A model generated the notes under the pieces. It saw nothing but the letters and a program-made list of their open reading frames with translations, was not told where the DNA came from and made no database searches. Made by a program: the position numbers and the translations under genes. A stretch of DNA of 64,000 nucleotides, taken from the NCBI GenBank assembly GCA_020974905.1, contig CP087563.1:5146001-5210000 (forward strand), in the 5' to 3' direction. The DNA comes from Planctomycetes bacterium syqfu (GTDB lineage: Bacteria > Planctomycetota > Phycisphaerae > Phycisphaerales > Phycisphaeraceae). Below are positions 17,078 through 26,093 of the stretch, in pieces (the first letter of the stretch is position 1; each line of letters starts with the position of its first letter).

Positions 17078-20000
17078 ATGCGACTTTTTCCGCGTTCGTT
17101 GATGGTGTGCATGCTGGCATTGGCGATGATCTCACAAGCCTGTGTTGCTGCGACCGAATCACAAACCGCCAAGCCCATGCCGACTTATGGCCAGTGGCAC
17201 TCATCACGCTTTGGTGGCGGTGGGTATCTCCAACAGGTCATCATCAGCCCGACCGATCCCAAGCGAGCCTATGTCAATGTCGACGTCGGCGGACTGTATC
17301 GCAGTGATGATGGCGGACATTCATGGCGGATGCTGCATGGCAACCTGCCTGCGCATCGCGGCAACTACGGTGTTCGTGGCGTGTGGGTGCATCCGACCAA
17401 TCCCGATCACGTCGTCATTGCCACCGGCGGACGCTGGGATGGCAAGCAGGGCGTCTTCGTCTCCACCGATGCAGGCAAGACATGGGACATGACGCACTCA
17501 GCATGGTATTGGGGCAATGGTCCCAAGCGTGCAGCGGGCAGCATCCTCGTCAGCGATCCGAAGAACCCCAACCGACTCTACACCGCGCCGATTGACAACG
17601 GTTTTGCCATCTCAAACGATGCAGGCAAGACCTGGCAAACCAACGGCCAACTCGAAGGTGTCTGCCCGATTGCCGTCTGGGTCGATCCCGTGCAAACCAA
17701 CAACATCTGGGTCGCCTGTGCTGACCGCAAGGTCAAGTTGGATGGCAAAAATCGCGCGTTCCAAACCGGCTTACATTTCAGTTCCGATGCAGGCAAAACC
17801 TTCACGAAGATCAGTGACCACTACATCTCCGAAATGGTGCAACTGCCCTGGGGTAAACGCCCGCTGATTGCGATCCACAAGTTCGACCACATCATCCAAA
17901 GCGATGACAACGGCAAGACCTGGACGCCTTTCGAAGACGGACTGCCCATTGATGAAGAAGCAGCACGCAAGCGATCATCCATCAGTGGCTCAGCCTTTAA
18001 CGCATGGGCCGTCGGCCCGGACTTTGTGCTGCTGGGTGCACGCAACGGTGATATCTACCGACTCGACAAAAACCAAACCAAGTGGCAACACGTCAAGCCC
18101 ACTGAAATCCGTGAAGGCAAATGGTGGGGACGCATCAAGCCCGGCCAATGGCAACACTACGGTAAAGCGCTCGGCGCGCTGACCGTCTCACCCCATGATC
18201 CAAACCACTGGTTCATGACCGACTGGTACGCGATTTACCAATCCCATGATGCAGGTAAAAGTTGGGACCTTTCCATCCATGGCGTGGAAGTCACTGTCAT
18301 TCACACCATCACCCCCGACCCCTTCAAACCCGAACTGGTCCACGTGGGGATGGCAGACAACGGTTACATCCGTTCGGAAAATCGCGCGGTGAGTTTCTAC
18401 AAAACCGGCGGTGGTCCGAGCAATGTCAAACATATCGCAGCAAGCGCCGCCAAGCAGGGTTTACTTTTCTATGTCGGGCCCAAAGGTCACGAGTGGCTTG
18501 CCAACCAACTCTACCGCAGCACCAATCATGGTCTGAAGTTTTCTGCATGCAAGATGAAGGGTTTACCCAACATGACTGACCGACGCTGCAACAGTGTCGC
18601 GCTGGACCCGCATGATCCGGATCGCCTGTGGCTTGCAGTCTCCGGCAAGATCGCGCCCGGTCAAGGCGGTGTGTATCGCAGTGATGATGGGGGGCAATCC
18701 TTCACATGGGATAGCCAGAACATGTCCGGCTCGTCGTTCTTTGCAACCTCGATCTGGGAGCCCGGCCCGCAGTTGGCGGTCAATGAAAACGGCAGCATGA
18801 TTGCCATCAGTTCCAACAGTCAAGGGATCTATACCCGACAGGCTGGCAGCAGTGATTGGCAGAAGCACAACCTCCCATTCGACGGTTGGGCCAAGCCTTC
18901 CTGTGTCGCTGCCAGTGTGCATGCCCCCGGACTTTTCGCGGTCGCAGTTCGTGGCGAAGGCTTGTATCTCTCCTCGGACAACGGCGCGAGTTTCGAGCAT
19001 GTCTGGAAAGGGGATTGCAGCTACGTTGCCTTGGATACACAACTGCCCAACCGCATCGCCATTGCCACCGGCAACGGTATCGCACTGAGTACCGACTATG
19101 GCCAGACCTTTGAATTTCTGGATCGCTCACTGCCTGACCGCGTGATCCGTTTGCCATTGGCATTCTCAGGTAATCGCATTGTCGTGGGGACCGCAGGTTC
19201 GGGTCTGTTCTACATTGACCTACCCAAGAATCAGCAGGCAGTGGTCGATGCACCGTGGCTTGAGCAACTCAATCAACAGGTCCGTTATCTGAAGGCCAGC
19301 AACATGCAGATTGGCGTGTTGCTTAATGGGGGCAATCTCGTGGACCTGCGTTTGGCCGGCCAACCCAACATGATGGACACCGACAGCAGCAAGTGGAACA
19401 CACTCGGCAAGAATATGCCCTCCACCTTGGCCAAAGATCGCGTTGAGTATCGTGGTCACACCAGTTGGCTCAGCCCGCAAACCAGTTGGTGGCAGTACCA
19501 ATCCATCGACCTTAAACACAAAGCCAAGAAAGACACATGGCCCCCCGACCCATATCTGACCCAGTTGCCATATCAGGTCATCGAACAATCGAGCAATCGC
19601 CTGGTCATCCAGTCACCTAAAAGCAACATCACCGGCATGCAGTTGACCAAGACATTTGAAATTCAAGGGGATCAGAAACTCAAACTCACCACGCAGGCAA
19701 CCAACATCTCCGACCACCCCATGGTCTGGGGGCTTTGGTCCAACACCCGCGTCAAAGCAGCAGGCACAGCATCCATCCCCGTCAAGGCGGATAGTGAGGT
19801 CATTGTGCAGCACGTGAACCCGTGGAAGAATCCCGACCCGCAGTACCGCTTCAAGGTCCTGCGTGATCACGGTTGGTTGTCTTTGACCAATGAGACCAAT
19901 GTCCCCTTTGCCAGCAAGCGTGACACCAAGCTGCGTGTTGATCCGGCTGAGCGTCTGATCATTTATCGTCTGGCTGATCAGGTGCTCATTAAACAGACAT

Positions 20001-20251
20001 CGCCGATTGATACCAGCAAGTTGGCTGATGGTCATCGCAGCATTGAAGCCTACCGATCTGAAAGTCAGTCAGGCCCCACCGAGGAATTGCTTGAAATCCA
20101 GTTTTTGTATCCGACGGATACGGTTGAGCCCGGCCAGTCCATTGAGGCTTCAGAACAGTGGACGCTTTTTCATGTCAACGAATTGTCTCAGACTTTCGAC
20201 CGCGTAAGTTGGTTGAATCAGCTGCGTGATCGCGTTGCTGCTTTGCATTGA
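17078..20251 (+). CDS. Secreted Asp-box (BNR) beta-propeller protein, GH74/sialidase-like, with C-terminal DUF4380-like domain
   Basis: 1057 residues with a signal peptide (LMVCMLALAMISQACVAA). About ten Asp-box motifs of the form S-x-D-x-G-x-[ST]-[WF] are spread over residues 60-720 (SDDGGHSW, STDAGKTW, SNDAGKTW, SDDNGKTW, SDDGGQSF, STDYGQTF), consistent with tandem seven-bladed propellers as in GH74 xyloglucanases and VPS10/sortilin-like proteins. Residues about 740-1050 form a second beta-rich domain (NISDHPMVWGLWSNTRV) resembling DUF4380. Catalytic aspartates cannot be fixed by eye, so substrate is open. It lies between a pseudopilin and a GH2 enzyme in one direction, which supports polysaccharide degradation. 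Confidence 0.85.
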   Translation: MRLFPRSLMVCMLALAMISQACVAATESQTAKPMPTYGQWHSSRFGGGGYLQQVIISPTDPKRAYVNVDVGGLYRSDDGGHSWRMLHGNLPAHRGNYGVRGVWVHPTNPDHVVIATGGRWDGKQGVFVSTDAGKTWDMTHSAWYWGNGPKRAAGSILVSDPKNPNRLYTAPIDNGFAISNDAGKTWQTNGQLEGVCPIAVWVDPVQTNNIWVACADRKVKLDGKNRAFQTGLHFSSDAGKTFTKISDHYISEMVQLPWGKRPLIAIHKFDHIIQSDDNGKTWTPFEDGLPIDEEAARKRSSISGSAFNAWAVGPDFVLLGARNGDIYRLDKNQTKWQHVKPTEIREGKWWGRIKPGQWQHYGKALGALTVSPHDPNHWFMTDWYAIYQSHDAGKSWDLSIHGVEVTVIHTITPDPFKPELVHVGMADNGYIRSENRAVSFYKTGGGPSNVKHIAASAAKQGLLFYVGPKGHEWLANQLYRSTNHGLKFSACKMKGLPNMTDRRCNSVALDPHDPDRLWLAVSGKIAPGQGGVYRSDDGGQSFTWDSQNMSGSSFFATSIWEPGPQLAVNENGSMIAISSNSQGIYTRQAGSSDWQKHNLPFDGWAKPSCVAASVHAPGLFAVAVRGEGLYLSSDNGASFEHVWKGDCSYVALDTQLPNRIAIATGNGIALSTDYGQTFEFLDRSLPDRVIRLPLAFSGNRIVVGTAGSGLFYIDLPKNQQAVVDAPWLEQLNQQVRYLKASNMQIGVLLNGGNLVDLRLAGQPNMMDTDSSKWNTLGKNMPSTLAKDRVEYRGHTSWLSPQTSWWQYQSIDLKHKAKKDTWPPDPYLTQLPYQVIEQSSNRLVIQSPKSNITGMQLTKTFEIQGDQKLKLTTQATNISDHPMVWGLWSNTRVKAAGTASIPVKADSEVIVQHVNPWKNPDPQYRFKVLRDHGWLSLTNETNVPFASKRDTKLRVDPAERLIIYRLADQVLIKQTSPIDTSKLADGHRSIEAYRSESQSGPTEELLEIQFLYPTDTVEPGQSIEASEQWTLFHVNELSQTFDRVSWLNQLRDRVAALH

Positions 20252-20267
20252 TGCTGCGCAAGTGAAA

Positions 20268-20313
20268 CCGAGTCAAGATGACTCGGCGATATAGCCCAGC
20301 CATCTTGGCTGGG
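20268..20313. terminator. Two adjacent hairpins after the propeller gene
   Basis: CCGAGTCA/TGACTCGG with a 3-base loop (20268-20286) and CCCAGCC/GGCTGGG with a 5-base loop (20295-20313). There is no T-run, so they may be attenuator or mRNA-stabilising structures rather than intrinsic terminators. They lie 16 bp after the stop codon and 50 bp before the GH2 gene. Confidence 0.45.
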
Positions 20314-20362
20314 GTTCAAAACCATCACGACATGTTGTTAACCACGAACTCTGGAATGTTCC

Positions 20363-22399
20363 ATGTGTCGTCATTTATCCGTTTGCTATTTGTCGATTGG
20401 GTGTTGTCTTGCCACGGCATTGCATGCTCAGGAATACGATCTTACTGGAGATTGGCAATTCACAACCGACGCCCAGCACGTCACCGATCAGGCATGGACA
20501 CAAAACGATTTTGACCATGGGAGCTGGGATACCATGCCCGTCCCCGGCAACTGGGATACGCACAACGACTACGCTCATTTCTCTGGTACGGGTTATTACG
20601 CACGACAATTCACACTCCCCCGTGATTGGCAACAATCGCATGTCCGGCTGTGTTTTGATGAGGTCTACCAAACCGCCAACGTCTGGATCAATGGCCATCA
20701 TCTCGGTGAACATGTCGGCGGATACACACCTTTTGACTTTGACGTCACAGCCTATTTGCATACGGATCAACCCAATCTCATCGCTGTCTCTGCAAGTAAC
20801 CAGTACGGCCGGGGTGCCTGGTGGAAGTGGGGTGGGATCAGTCGGCGTGTGTATCTGCAAAAAGAAAGTCAGCTGCGCATTGTCCGCCAACAGATCACCG
20901 CCGAACCTGATCTGACAACGGGTACCTCGCAGATCAACTTGCAGGTGTTTGTTGAGAACAACACGGATCAACCCATCACTGCGACACTTCATTCGCAGGT
21001 CTATGATCAACATCAGGCTACGGCCATCGCCAATCCTGTTACCCAGTCGGCCCGTTTTGAAGCCAAAGCGATTAAGGCTGTAAATGTACAGGTCAAACTT
21101 ACCAAAGAGCAAACCAAACTCTGGGATTTGGATCAGCCCAATCTGTATCGTTTGGTGAGTGATGTTTATCTGAAAGAAAAGAAAATCGCCACACAGGCCG
21201 ACCGCTTTGGGATTCGCAAGATTGAAGCGAAGAATGCAAGGCTTTACCTCAATGGCAAGCCAATTCGTCTTAATGGATTTAACCGCGTTGCGACCCATCG
21301 TGCTTATGGGCAGACCGAGCCGGTGCATCTGATCAAGTTCGACATTGATGCGATGTTGGCCATGGGGGCGCGCATGACGCGCATCGCGCATCATACGCAA
21401 CATCCAGCATTGCTTGATTACTGTGATGAAGTGGGCATGCTCATCATTGAAGAGATTCCCGTATGGGGCAAGACCGACCCACAGGTCAAACCTGACAACG
21501 CGTTGACCAAACAGTGGCTGACCGAAACGATCCAACGTGATTTTAATCACCCTTGCATCATTGGTTGGTCGGTGGGAAATGAGCTTGCAGAGAAAAATCT
21601 CTCGGGCCAGCGTATGAGTTGGAAAGTCTATGAGTATGTGCGCACCATGCTTGAACATGTCGCAGTGCTCAATCCGTCTCGTCTCAAAACCTATGTCAGC
21701 AACACCGCAACCGAAGCCAACGGTCCCGGTGTCGATCCGAATGACCTTGTCGATATCCTCTGTCACAACAGCTATGGCGGTTCGTCGGATCAGGTCAGGA
21801 AACTGCATCGCATCTGGCCTGACAAACCCGTGTTCGTGACTGAGTTGGGCAAAAGTCAACTCGGTGAACATCTGGATGATGCCAAACTCGACCCGAGACT
21901 GATCGCTGAGATCAAAGCGTTAAAGGCATTTGATTTTGTGGTCGGTTGTTCGATCTGGAGTTTTAACGACTACCGCAGCAAGTTCAGCAAGACACCGCTA
22001 AGTGAAAATCGCGCATGGGGCATGTACACCGTTTGGCGTCAACCCAAGGCGGGTGCGTATCAAATTCGTGAACTCTTTACCAACAAGGTCAGTGATGAAC
22101 CGCTACCCACCATGACTCAGATTCCCGAGCATCGACCGCTAGGTGAGGTATACATCGAAGCGATCCTGCCGATGCAGCGAAGTTGTATGGTCGGGTTCAC
22201 CGTGGTGGACAAAAAAGATGACTACGAGATCGGCTACCAACGTACAGGCGAATTGAAAGTCATCATCCCAATCAGCGATTTGCGTGGTGCGGCAAGAATC
22301 GAACCGCTGAAGCCCGGTCAATACCAGTTTCGTATCCGCCCCATCCGAGCCGGTGTCACTGGCAAGTGGTCTGTGTTTTACCCGGTGACCATTCACTAA
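20363..22399 (+). CDS. Glycoside hydrolase family 2 (beta-galactosidase/glucuronidase-like)
   Basis: 678 residues with an N-terminal signal peptide (CYLSIGCCLATALHAQ). Order: sugar-binding jelly-roll domain (GDWQFTTD...YARQFTLPRDW...VWINGHHLGEHVGGYTPFDFDVTAYL), immunoglobulin-like domain (about 190-290), TIM barrel with acid/base Glu in IIGWSVGNELAEK and nucleophile Glu in PVFVTELGKSQLGE, and a short C-terminal Ig-like domain. Retaining exo-glycosidase, periplasmic or secreted. The exact sugar specificity is not readable. It is part of the LacI-headed cluster. Confidence 0.92.
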   Translation: MCRHLSVCYLSIGCCLATALHAQEYDLTGDWQFTTDAQHVTDQAWTQNDFDHGSWDTMPVPGNWDTHNDYAHFSGTGYYARQFTLPRDWQQSHVRLCFDEVYQTANVWINGHHLGEHVGGYTPFDFDVTAYLHTDQPNLIAVSASNQYGRGAWWKWGGISRRVYLQKESQLRIVRQQITAEPDLTTGTSQINLQVFVENNTDQPITATLHSQVYDQHQATAIANPVTQSARFEAKAIKAVNVQVKLTKEQTKLWDLDQPNLYRLVSDVYLKEKKIATQADRFGIRKIEAKNARLYLNGKPIRLNGFNRVATHRAYGQTEPVHLIKFDIDAMLAMGARMTRIAHHTQHPALLDYCDEVGMLIIEEIPVWGKTDPQVKPDNALTKQWLTETIQRDFNHPCIIGWSVGNELAEKNLSGQRMSWKVYEYVRTMLEHVAVLNPSRLKTYVSNTATEANGPGVDPNDLVDILCHNSYGGSSDQVRKLHRIWPDKPVFVTELGKSQLGEHLDDAKLDPRLIAEIKALKAFDFVVGCSIWSFNDYRSKFSKTPLSENRAWGMYTVWRQPKAGAYQIRELFTNKVSDEPLPTMTQIPEHRPLGEVYIEAILPMQRSCMVGFTVVDKKDDYEIGYQRTGELKVIIPISDLRGAARIEPLKPGQYQFRIRPIRAGVTGKWSVFYPVTIH

Positions 22400-22538
22400 G
22401 TCGCGATTCCCCTGAGTGTTGACAGATGCTTGTTCTCTCGGGCATCACGAGGGTGACATAACACAGATTGAATAAACTTCCGGGGGTATCACAGAGGTTA
22501 CCCTTGTGTTTTGTGACGGTTGGAGTGATAATGCGGGG

Positions 22539-22575
22539 GTTGCCAATACCAGGGGTGGTATGACACAACGGCAAC
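22539..22575. promoter_or_regulatory. Conserved nested palindrome upstream of pseudopilin gene, copy 1
   Basis: ATACCA-GGGG-TGGTAT palindrome nested in GTTGCC...GGCAAC arms. The 37-bp unit recurs with 32 identical bases at 24125-24161, each about 50 bp upstream of a paralogous pseudopilin gene. It may be a protein operator or a leader-RNA hairpin. Confidence 0.65.
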
Positions 22576-22629
22576 GGCTCCGGGGGTTCTGCGATCCACT
22601 TGCAGAATCAGATACATTGGAGGGACTGG

Positions 22630-23934
22630 ATGATGCGATCGCGCGATCGATTCGAGCGATGTGATCACATGGTTCCAAGCCGACGCTTATCAAGCAGCTC
22701 CACACCTGAGCGTTTGGGTTTTACCATCATTGATCTTCTGGTCAGCCTGGCGATTATCTCGCTCATGCTGGCGACCATTTCGCCTGCACTCAAACATGCC
22801 AAACTCGTCAGTCAACGGGCCGTGTGCATGGTCCATGAACACGAGCAGGGGCAGTTCATCGAGCGGTACGGACAGGACTACCTGGGTTACTTTCCCTGGT
22901 ATCAATATCAACTCACTGTGGATGCCGACAGTCTTGTCGTCGGCACGACCGTCCGCAAGTTCAACGAGACGGGTTTGAATTACTTCGATCCGGCCAATCT
23001 CATCTGCCCGTTGGATGCCTATCAGGGTCACATCAAGTACACGCAGAATGGGCAAGTTGAAAAACAGAACATGAGCTTTGCGTTCAATGTGGACTTGCTG
23101 GTTCAGCGTCAGCGTGTGCACTTCATCCAGAACCCCAGTGTCATGGTCACTGCTTACGATGGCTCAATGTCCGGTGAGACAGATGGTGGTTTTAGTGTCG
23201 AAGGCTATTACGCAGGCAGCTACGATGCCATCGAGTATGCCCGCATGAATCGTCATCTGAATATGGCCAACGTGCTTTATCTGGACGGTCATGTCGAAAC
23301 GCAAATCCGCTTTGCGCCGACGCAGCTTGCAGTCAATGGTTCGACGTTCGTCGCAGCTGTCTGGGCAGCGGCACAAGATGCCGAGAATCCAACCAGTGGC
23401 AACGGCGGTGGTGATGACGGGACGGGGACCAGCAATCCCGATCCAACCAACGGTGGCAATACCGGCGGATCAACCGATGACACCAACACTGACTCCGGCT
23501 CGGATACCGACACCCGTGACAATGGGCAAGGCAACGGCAACGGCAACGGAAATGGCAATAACGGAAATGGCAATAATGACGATGGTGTCGACTCCTCCAA
23601 TCCCGGTCAAGGCAATGGCGGACCCAACGGCCAGGAAGACCCTTCCGGTGATGTCGATGATGAGTCCAAAGGCGGTGAAGATAACACCAATTCTAATGAC
23701 ACCGACACCACTGAATCGGATACCGGGACTGGCTCCAACGGCAATGGAAACGGTAAGGGAAATGACAGCAAGGATGACAGTGGCAAAAACAACAACGGTC
23801 ATGGCAACAACGACGATGGCGTCGATGTCTCCAACCCCGGTCAGGGCAACGGTGGTCCCAACGGCCAGGACGACCCCTCCGGCGATGTTGATGATGAGTC
23901 CAAAGGTGGAGGCAACGGCAAAGGAAATAAATAG
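22630..23934 (+). CDS. Pseudopilin-like protein with long Gly/Asn/Asp-rich C-terminal tail
   Basis: 434 residues from ATG 22630, five bases after GGAGGG; an upstream ATG at 22600 is less well placed. A prepilin-type segment (LGFTIIDLLVSLAIISLMLATISPAL) follows a long polar leader. The globular part (to about 265) ends with VLYLDGHVETQIRF. The last 170 residues are low complexity (GNGNGNGNN runs) and contain two near-identical units of about 35 residues, DDGVDSSNPGQGNGGPNG...PSGDVDDESKGG. Aspartates spaced this way could bind calcium after export. Paralogue of the next gene. Confidence 0.82.
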   Translation: MMRSRDRFERCDHMVPSRRLSSSSTPERLGFTIIDLLVSLAIISLMLATISPALKHAKLVSQRAVCMVHEHEQGQFIERYGQDYLGYFPWYQYQLTVDADSLVVGTTVRKFNETGLNYFDPANLICPLDAYQGHIKYTQNGQVEKQNMSFAFNVDLLVQRQRVHFIQNPSVMVTAYDGSMSGETDGGFSVEGYYAGSYDAIEYARMNRHLNMANVLYLDGHVETQIRFAPTQLAVNGSTFVAAVWAAAQDAENPTSGNGGGDDGTGTSNPDPTNGGNTGGSTDDTNTDSGSDTDTRDNGQGNGNGNGNGNNGNGNNDDGVDSSNPGQGNGGPNGQEDPSGDVDDESKGGEDNTNSNDTDTTESDTGTGSNGNGNGKGNDSKDDSGKNNNGHGNNDDGVDVSNPGQGNGGPNGQDDPSGDVDDESKGGGNGKGNK

Positions 23935-24010
23935 TTTTTCCGCAAACACTGTTTACTGAAGGGCAAAGACTGGGCTTCAGACATGCATCACAAACTCTGC
24001 CCACACACAA

Positions 24011-24046
24011 ACCGCGTTGTCATGACCAATGGCGACGCGGTTTTTT
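24011..24046 (+). terminator. Rho-independent terminator
   Basis: ACCGCGT (24011-24017) pairs with ACGCGGT (24035-24041) and is followed by a T-run (24041-24046). It ends the pseudopilin transcript of 22630-23934. Confidence 0.75.
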
Positions 24047-24124
24047 ACTGAAATCTAAAATATTTTGGTTTTTTTCAAAGTCTTTCTGTTGCGTCTGGGC
24101 AAATTGGATAGGTTAATTCAACTG

Positions 24125-24161
24125 GTTGCCAATACCAGGGGTGGTATGACTTGATGGCAAC
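24125..24161. promoter_or_regulatory. Conserved nested palindrome upstream of pseudopilin gene, copy 2
   Basis: Same unit as 22539-22575, differing only in the five bases before the GGCAAC arm (TTGAT instead of ACAAC). It ends 47 bp before ATG 24209. Confidence 0.65.
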
Positions 24162-24208
24162 GGTTGGCGAATTGCCGATCTCCATCTGACAATTGAAAGC
24201 TGGTTCAT

Positions 24209-25099
24209 ATGAAACGTTCACAAGACCTGTTCGTGAAGCGTCATCATATGGCTGTGCCCGCTAACGCCCCACAGTCACGTGCTGCTTTTACCCTCATCGA
24301 TCTGCTGGTTTGTCTGGCCATCATTGCCATGCTGGTTGCGATCCTTCTGCCTTCGCTGCAGCATGCCAAGCTGGTGAGTCTGCGTGCGGTGTGTATGGCA
24401 CATGAGTATGAGCAGGGCAAATTCGTCGAGCGATATGTCCAGGAAAACGAGGGTTATTTCCCATTGTTCCAGTATGCCGTCTCGGTCAAGTCCAGCAGTC
24501 TGGTCATGACAACCAAAGTCCGCAGCTACCGCGCATCAGGTTTTGATTTCTTTGACCGTAGCGTGATGCGATGCCCAGCGGACCTGGCGCCGGGGAATGT
24601 GCGTTATACCGATGCGGACAATCTCAAAACCATGCCAATGAGTTATGCGTTTAATGTTGACTTGACGCTTCAAATGCGACGCGTTCACATGCTTGGTGAT
24701 CCGAGCAGAATCGTCTCCATGTACGACGGATCAATGAGTGGCAAAGGCGATGGTGGCTTTAACATTGAAGGCTACTACGCAGGTAGCTATGACTTTATCG
24801 AACATGCCCGTGTCAATCGACATTTACGAATGACCAATGTCCTGTATCTGGATGGTCACGTCGAAAATAAGATGCGCTTCTTGCCCAGCCAACTCTCACC
24901 GTTAGGTGGCACGGTGCTGGCCAGTTCGTGGGATGGCCGTTCCTATCTCTACGATGATGGCAACAACGGTCATGGCAACAACACCGATGGCGTCGACTCG
25001 ACCAACGAAGGGACCGGGCAGGGCGGCCCCACCGGTTCGGTGGACCCCTCGGGCGACATAGATGATGAAGGCAAAACCAACAACGGTGGCAAGAAGTAA
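24209..25099 (+). CDS. Pseudopilin-like protein, paralogue of 22630-23934
   Basis: 296 residues. Prepilin-type helix AAFTLIDLLVCLAIIAMLVAILLPSL with Ala in place of the usual Gly before Phe. The globular part aligns with the previous gene throughout (HAKLVSLRAVCMAHEYEQGKFVERY, YDGSMSGKGDGGFNIEGYYAGSYDFIEHARVNRHL, VLYLDGHVENKMRF). The C-terminal tail is shorter, with a single copy of the NNTDGVDSTNEG...PSGDIDDEGK unit. The two proteins probably arose by tandem duplication that included the upstream palindrome. Confidence 0.82.
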   Translation: MKRSQDLFVKRHHMAVPANAPQSRAAFTLIDLLVCLAIIAMLVAILLPSLQHAKLVSLRAVCMAHEYEQGKFVERYVQENEGYFPLFQYAVSVKSSSLVMTTKVRSYRASGFDFFDRSVMRCPADLAPGNVRYTDADNLKTMPMSYAFNVDLTLQMRRVHMLGDPSRIVSMYDGSMSGKGDGGFNIEGYYAGSYDFIEHARVNRHLRMTNVLYLDGHVENKMRFLPSQLSPLGGTVLASSWDGRSYLYDDGNNGHGNNTDGVDSTNEGTGQGGPTGSVDPSGDIDDEGKTNNGGKK

Positions 25100-25156
25100 A
25101 TTTCTCTCTCCATCAACCCAATACACCAGTTGATTCAGCGTTCTCCACGCCATGAA

Positions 25157-25193
25157 AAACCGCCAGGTCAAAATGGTATTGACCTGGCGGTTT
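25157..25193. terminator. Bidirectional terminator
   Basis: Perfect 15-bp arms AAACCGCCAGGTCAA and TTGACCTGGCGGTTT around a 7-base loop. A-rich before and T-rich after, so it can terminate both the plus-strand pseudopilin gene and the minus-strand isomerase gene. Confidence 0.85.
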
Positions 25194-25233
25194 GTTTTAT
25201 TTCTCAGGTGTTGATCAAGTCAACAAGATGGAT

Positions 25234-25995
25234 TTACTCGCTGCCAACTTTGCGCATCGATTGGACGCACTTGGTCAGGGAGTCGACCGGTGCTTCGACG
25301 TCCGCTTCGTATTCGATGACCGCCATACCATCAAAGCCGTTGTCGTCCAGCGCCTTGACGAACTCGGGGAGATTGAGGGTCCCGGTTCCGACGATGACAT
25401 CTTTCCAGGAAGCGTCGGAGTTGAAGACGAAGTCCTTGTAGTGGACGCCGTAGATTTTACCTGCAAAGCGCTTGACCCATTCGACGGGCTTGCCCTGGTT
25501 GGGACCGATTTGCATGCACCATGCGGTGTCGATGCACAGACCCAGTTGCGGGCCACCCAATGCGATAAGGTGTTCGATGACATCGGGGCTGCCACCGAAC
25601 ATGTAACCGCCGTGACAGTGCAGGCCGACGCGGATGCCGAATTCGTCGGAAAGCTTCTTGATCACGCGGAGCGCTTTTTCGTAGCTTTCGATTTTCACAT
25701 GGGCGGAGATGTGCTTGGCGCCAGCGGCGGCAGCACATTCAAACCACTTGCGTTCGACGGCTTCATCACCCTGGAAAGTCTGAACGCCGATGGAGATGAT
25801 GTTGACATCTTCCGCGTTGTACGTCTTGACGATTTCCTTCCAACCATCAACGTCAGAAAAGTCAGCGTGGACCGCGCAGACTTCGATCTTGTTCAGACCG
25901 ATTTCCTTGACGTACTTGGCGACCTGTGCGTTGTCTTTGAAGTTACGGAAGCAGAAGCTCTGCACACCGAAATCCATGGAGGGCTTTGTGGACAT
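25234..25995 (-). CDS. Sugar phosphate isomerase/epimerase-like TIM-barrel protein
   Basis: 253 residues of the xylose-isomerase-like TIM barrel superfamily (AP_endonuc_2): FGVQSFCFRNF at the start, IEVCAVHADFSD, KHISAHV, GLHCHGGYMFGG (metal-binding His), GLCIDTAWCMQIG (metal-binding Asp) and a final IEYEAD. These contain the usual His/Asp/Glu metal ligands. Probably acts on a sugar or inositol-type substrate. It is in the same orientation as the Gfo/Idh/MocA oxidoreductase about 100 bp upstream, a standard pairing in oxidation-isomerisation routes for unusual sugars. Confidence 0.88.
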   Translation of the reverse strand: MSTKPSMDFGVQSFCFRNFKDNAQVAKYVKEIGLNKIEVCAVHADFSDVDGWKEIVKTYNAEDVNIISIGVQTFQGDEAVERKWFECAAAAGAKHISAHVKIESYEKALRVIKKLSDEFGIRVGLHCHGGYMFGGSPDVIEHLIALGGPQLGLCIDTAWCMQIGPNQGKPVEWVKRFAGKIYGVHYKDFVFNSDASWKDVIVGTGTLNLPEFVKALDDNGFDGMAVIEYEADVEAPVDSLTKCVQSMRKVGSE

Positions 25996-26093
25996 AATGT
26001 GATTCCTTGTTTAACGGATTGGTTGATGTTTAACAGTTTGATTCATAGCCGCGTTGCGACGCAACGCTGGTGTCTTATTTCTTCGAGAGCAGT

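Noticed and set aside
20375-21871. 498-codon open frame on the minus strand
   Set aside because: Fully antisense to the GH2 gene, with no recognisable protein features; the plus-strand catalytic motifs are clear.
23500-23900. Repetitive GGCAACGGCAAC tract as CRISPR or microsatellite
   Set aside because: It is in frame and encodes the Gly/Asn tail of a pseudopilin-like protein; there are no spacers of constant length.
23470-23949. 159-codon minus-strand frame rich in Val/Ile/Ala
   Set aside because: Antisense shadow of the Gly/Asn/Asp repeat tail; its apparent hydrophobicity comes from the repetitive codons.
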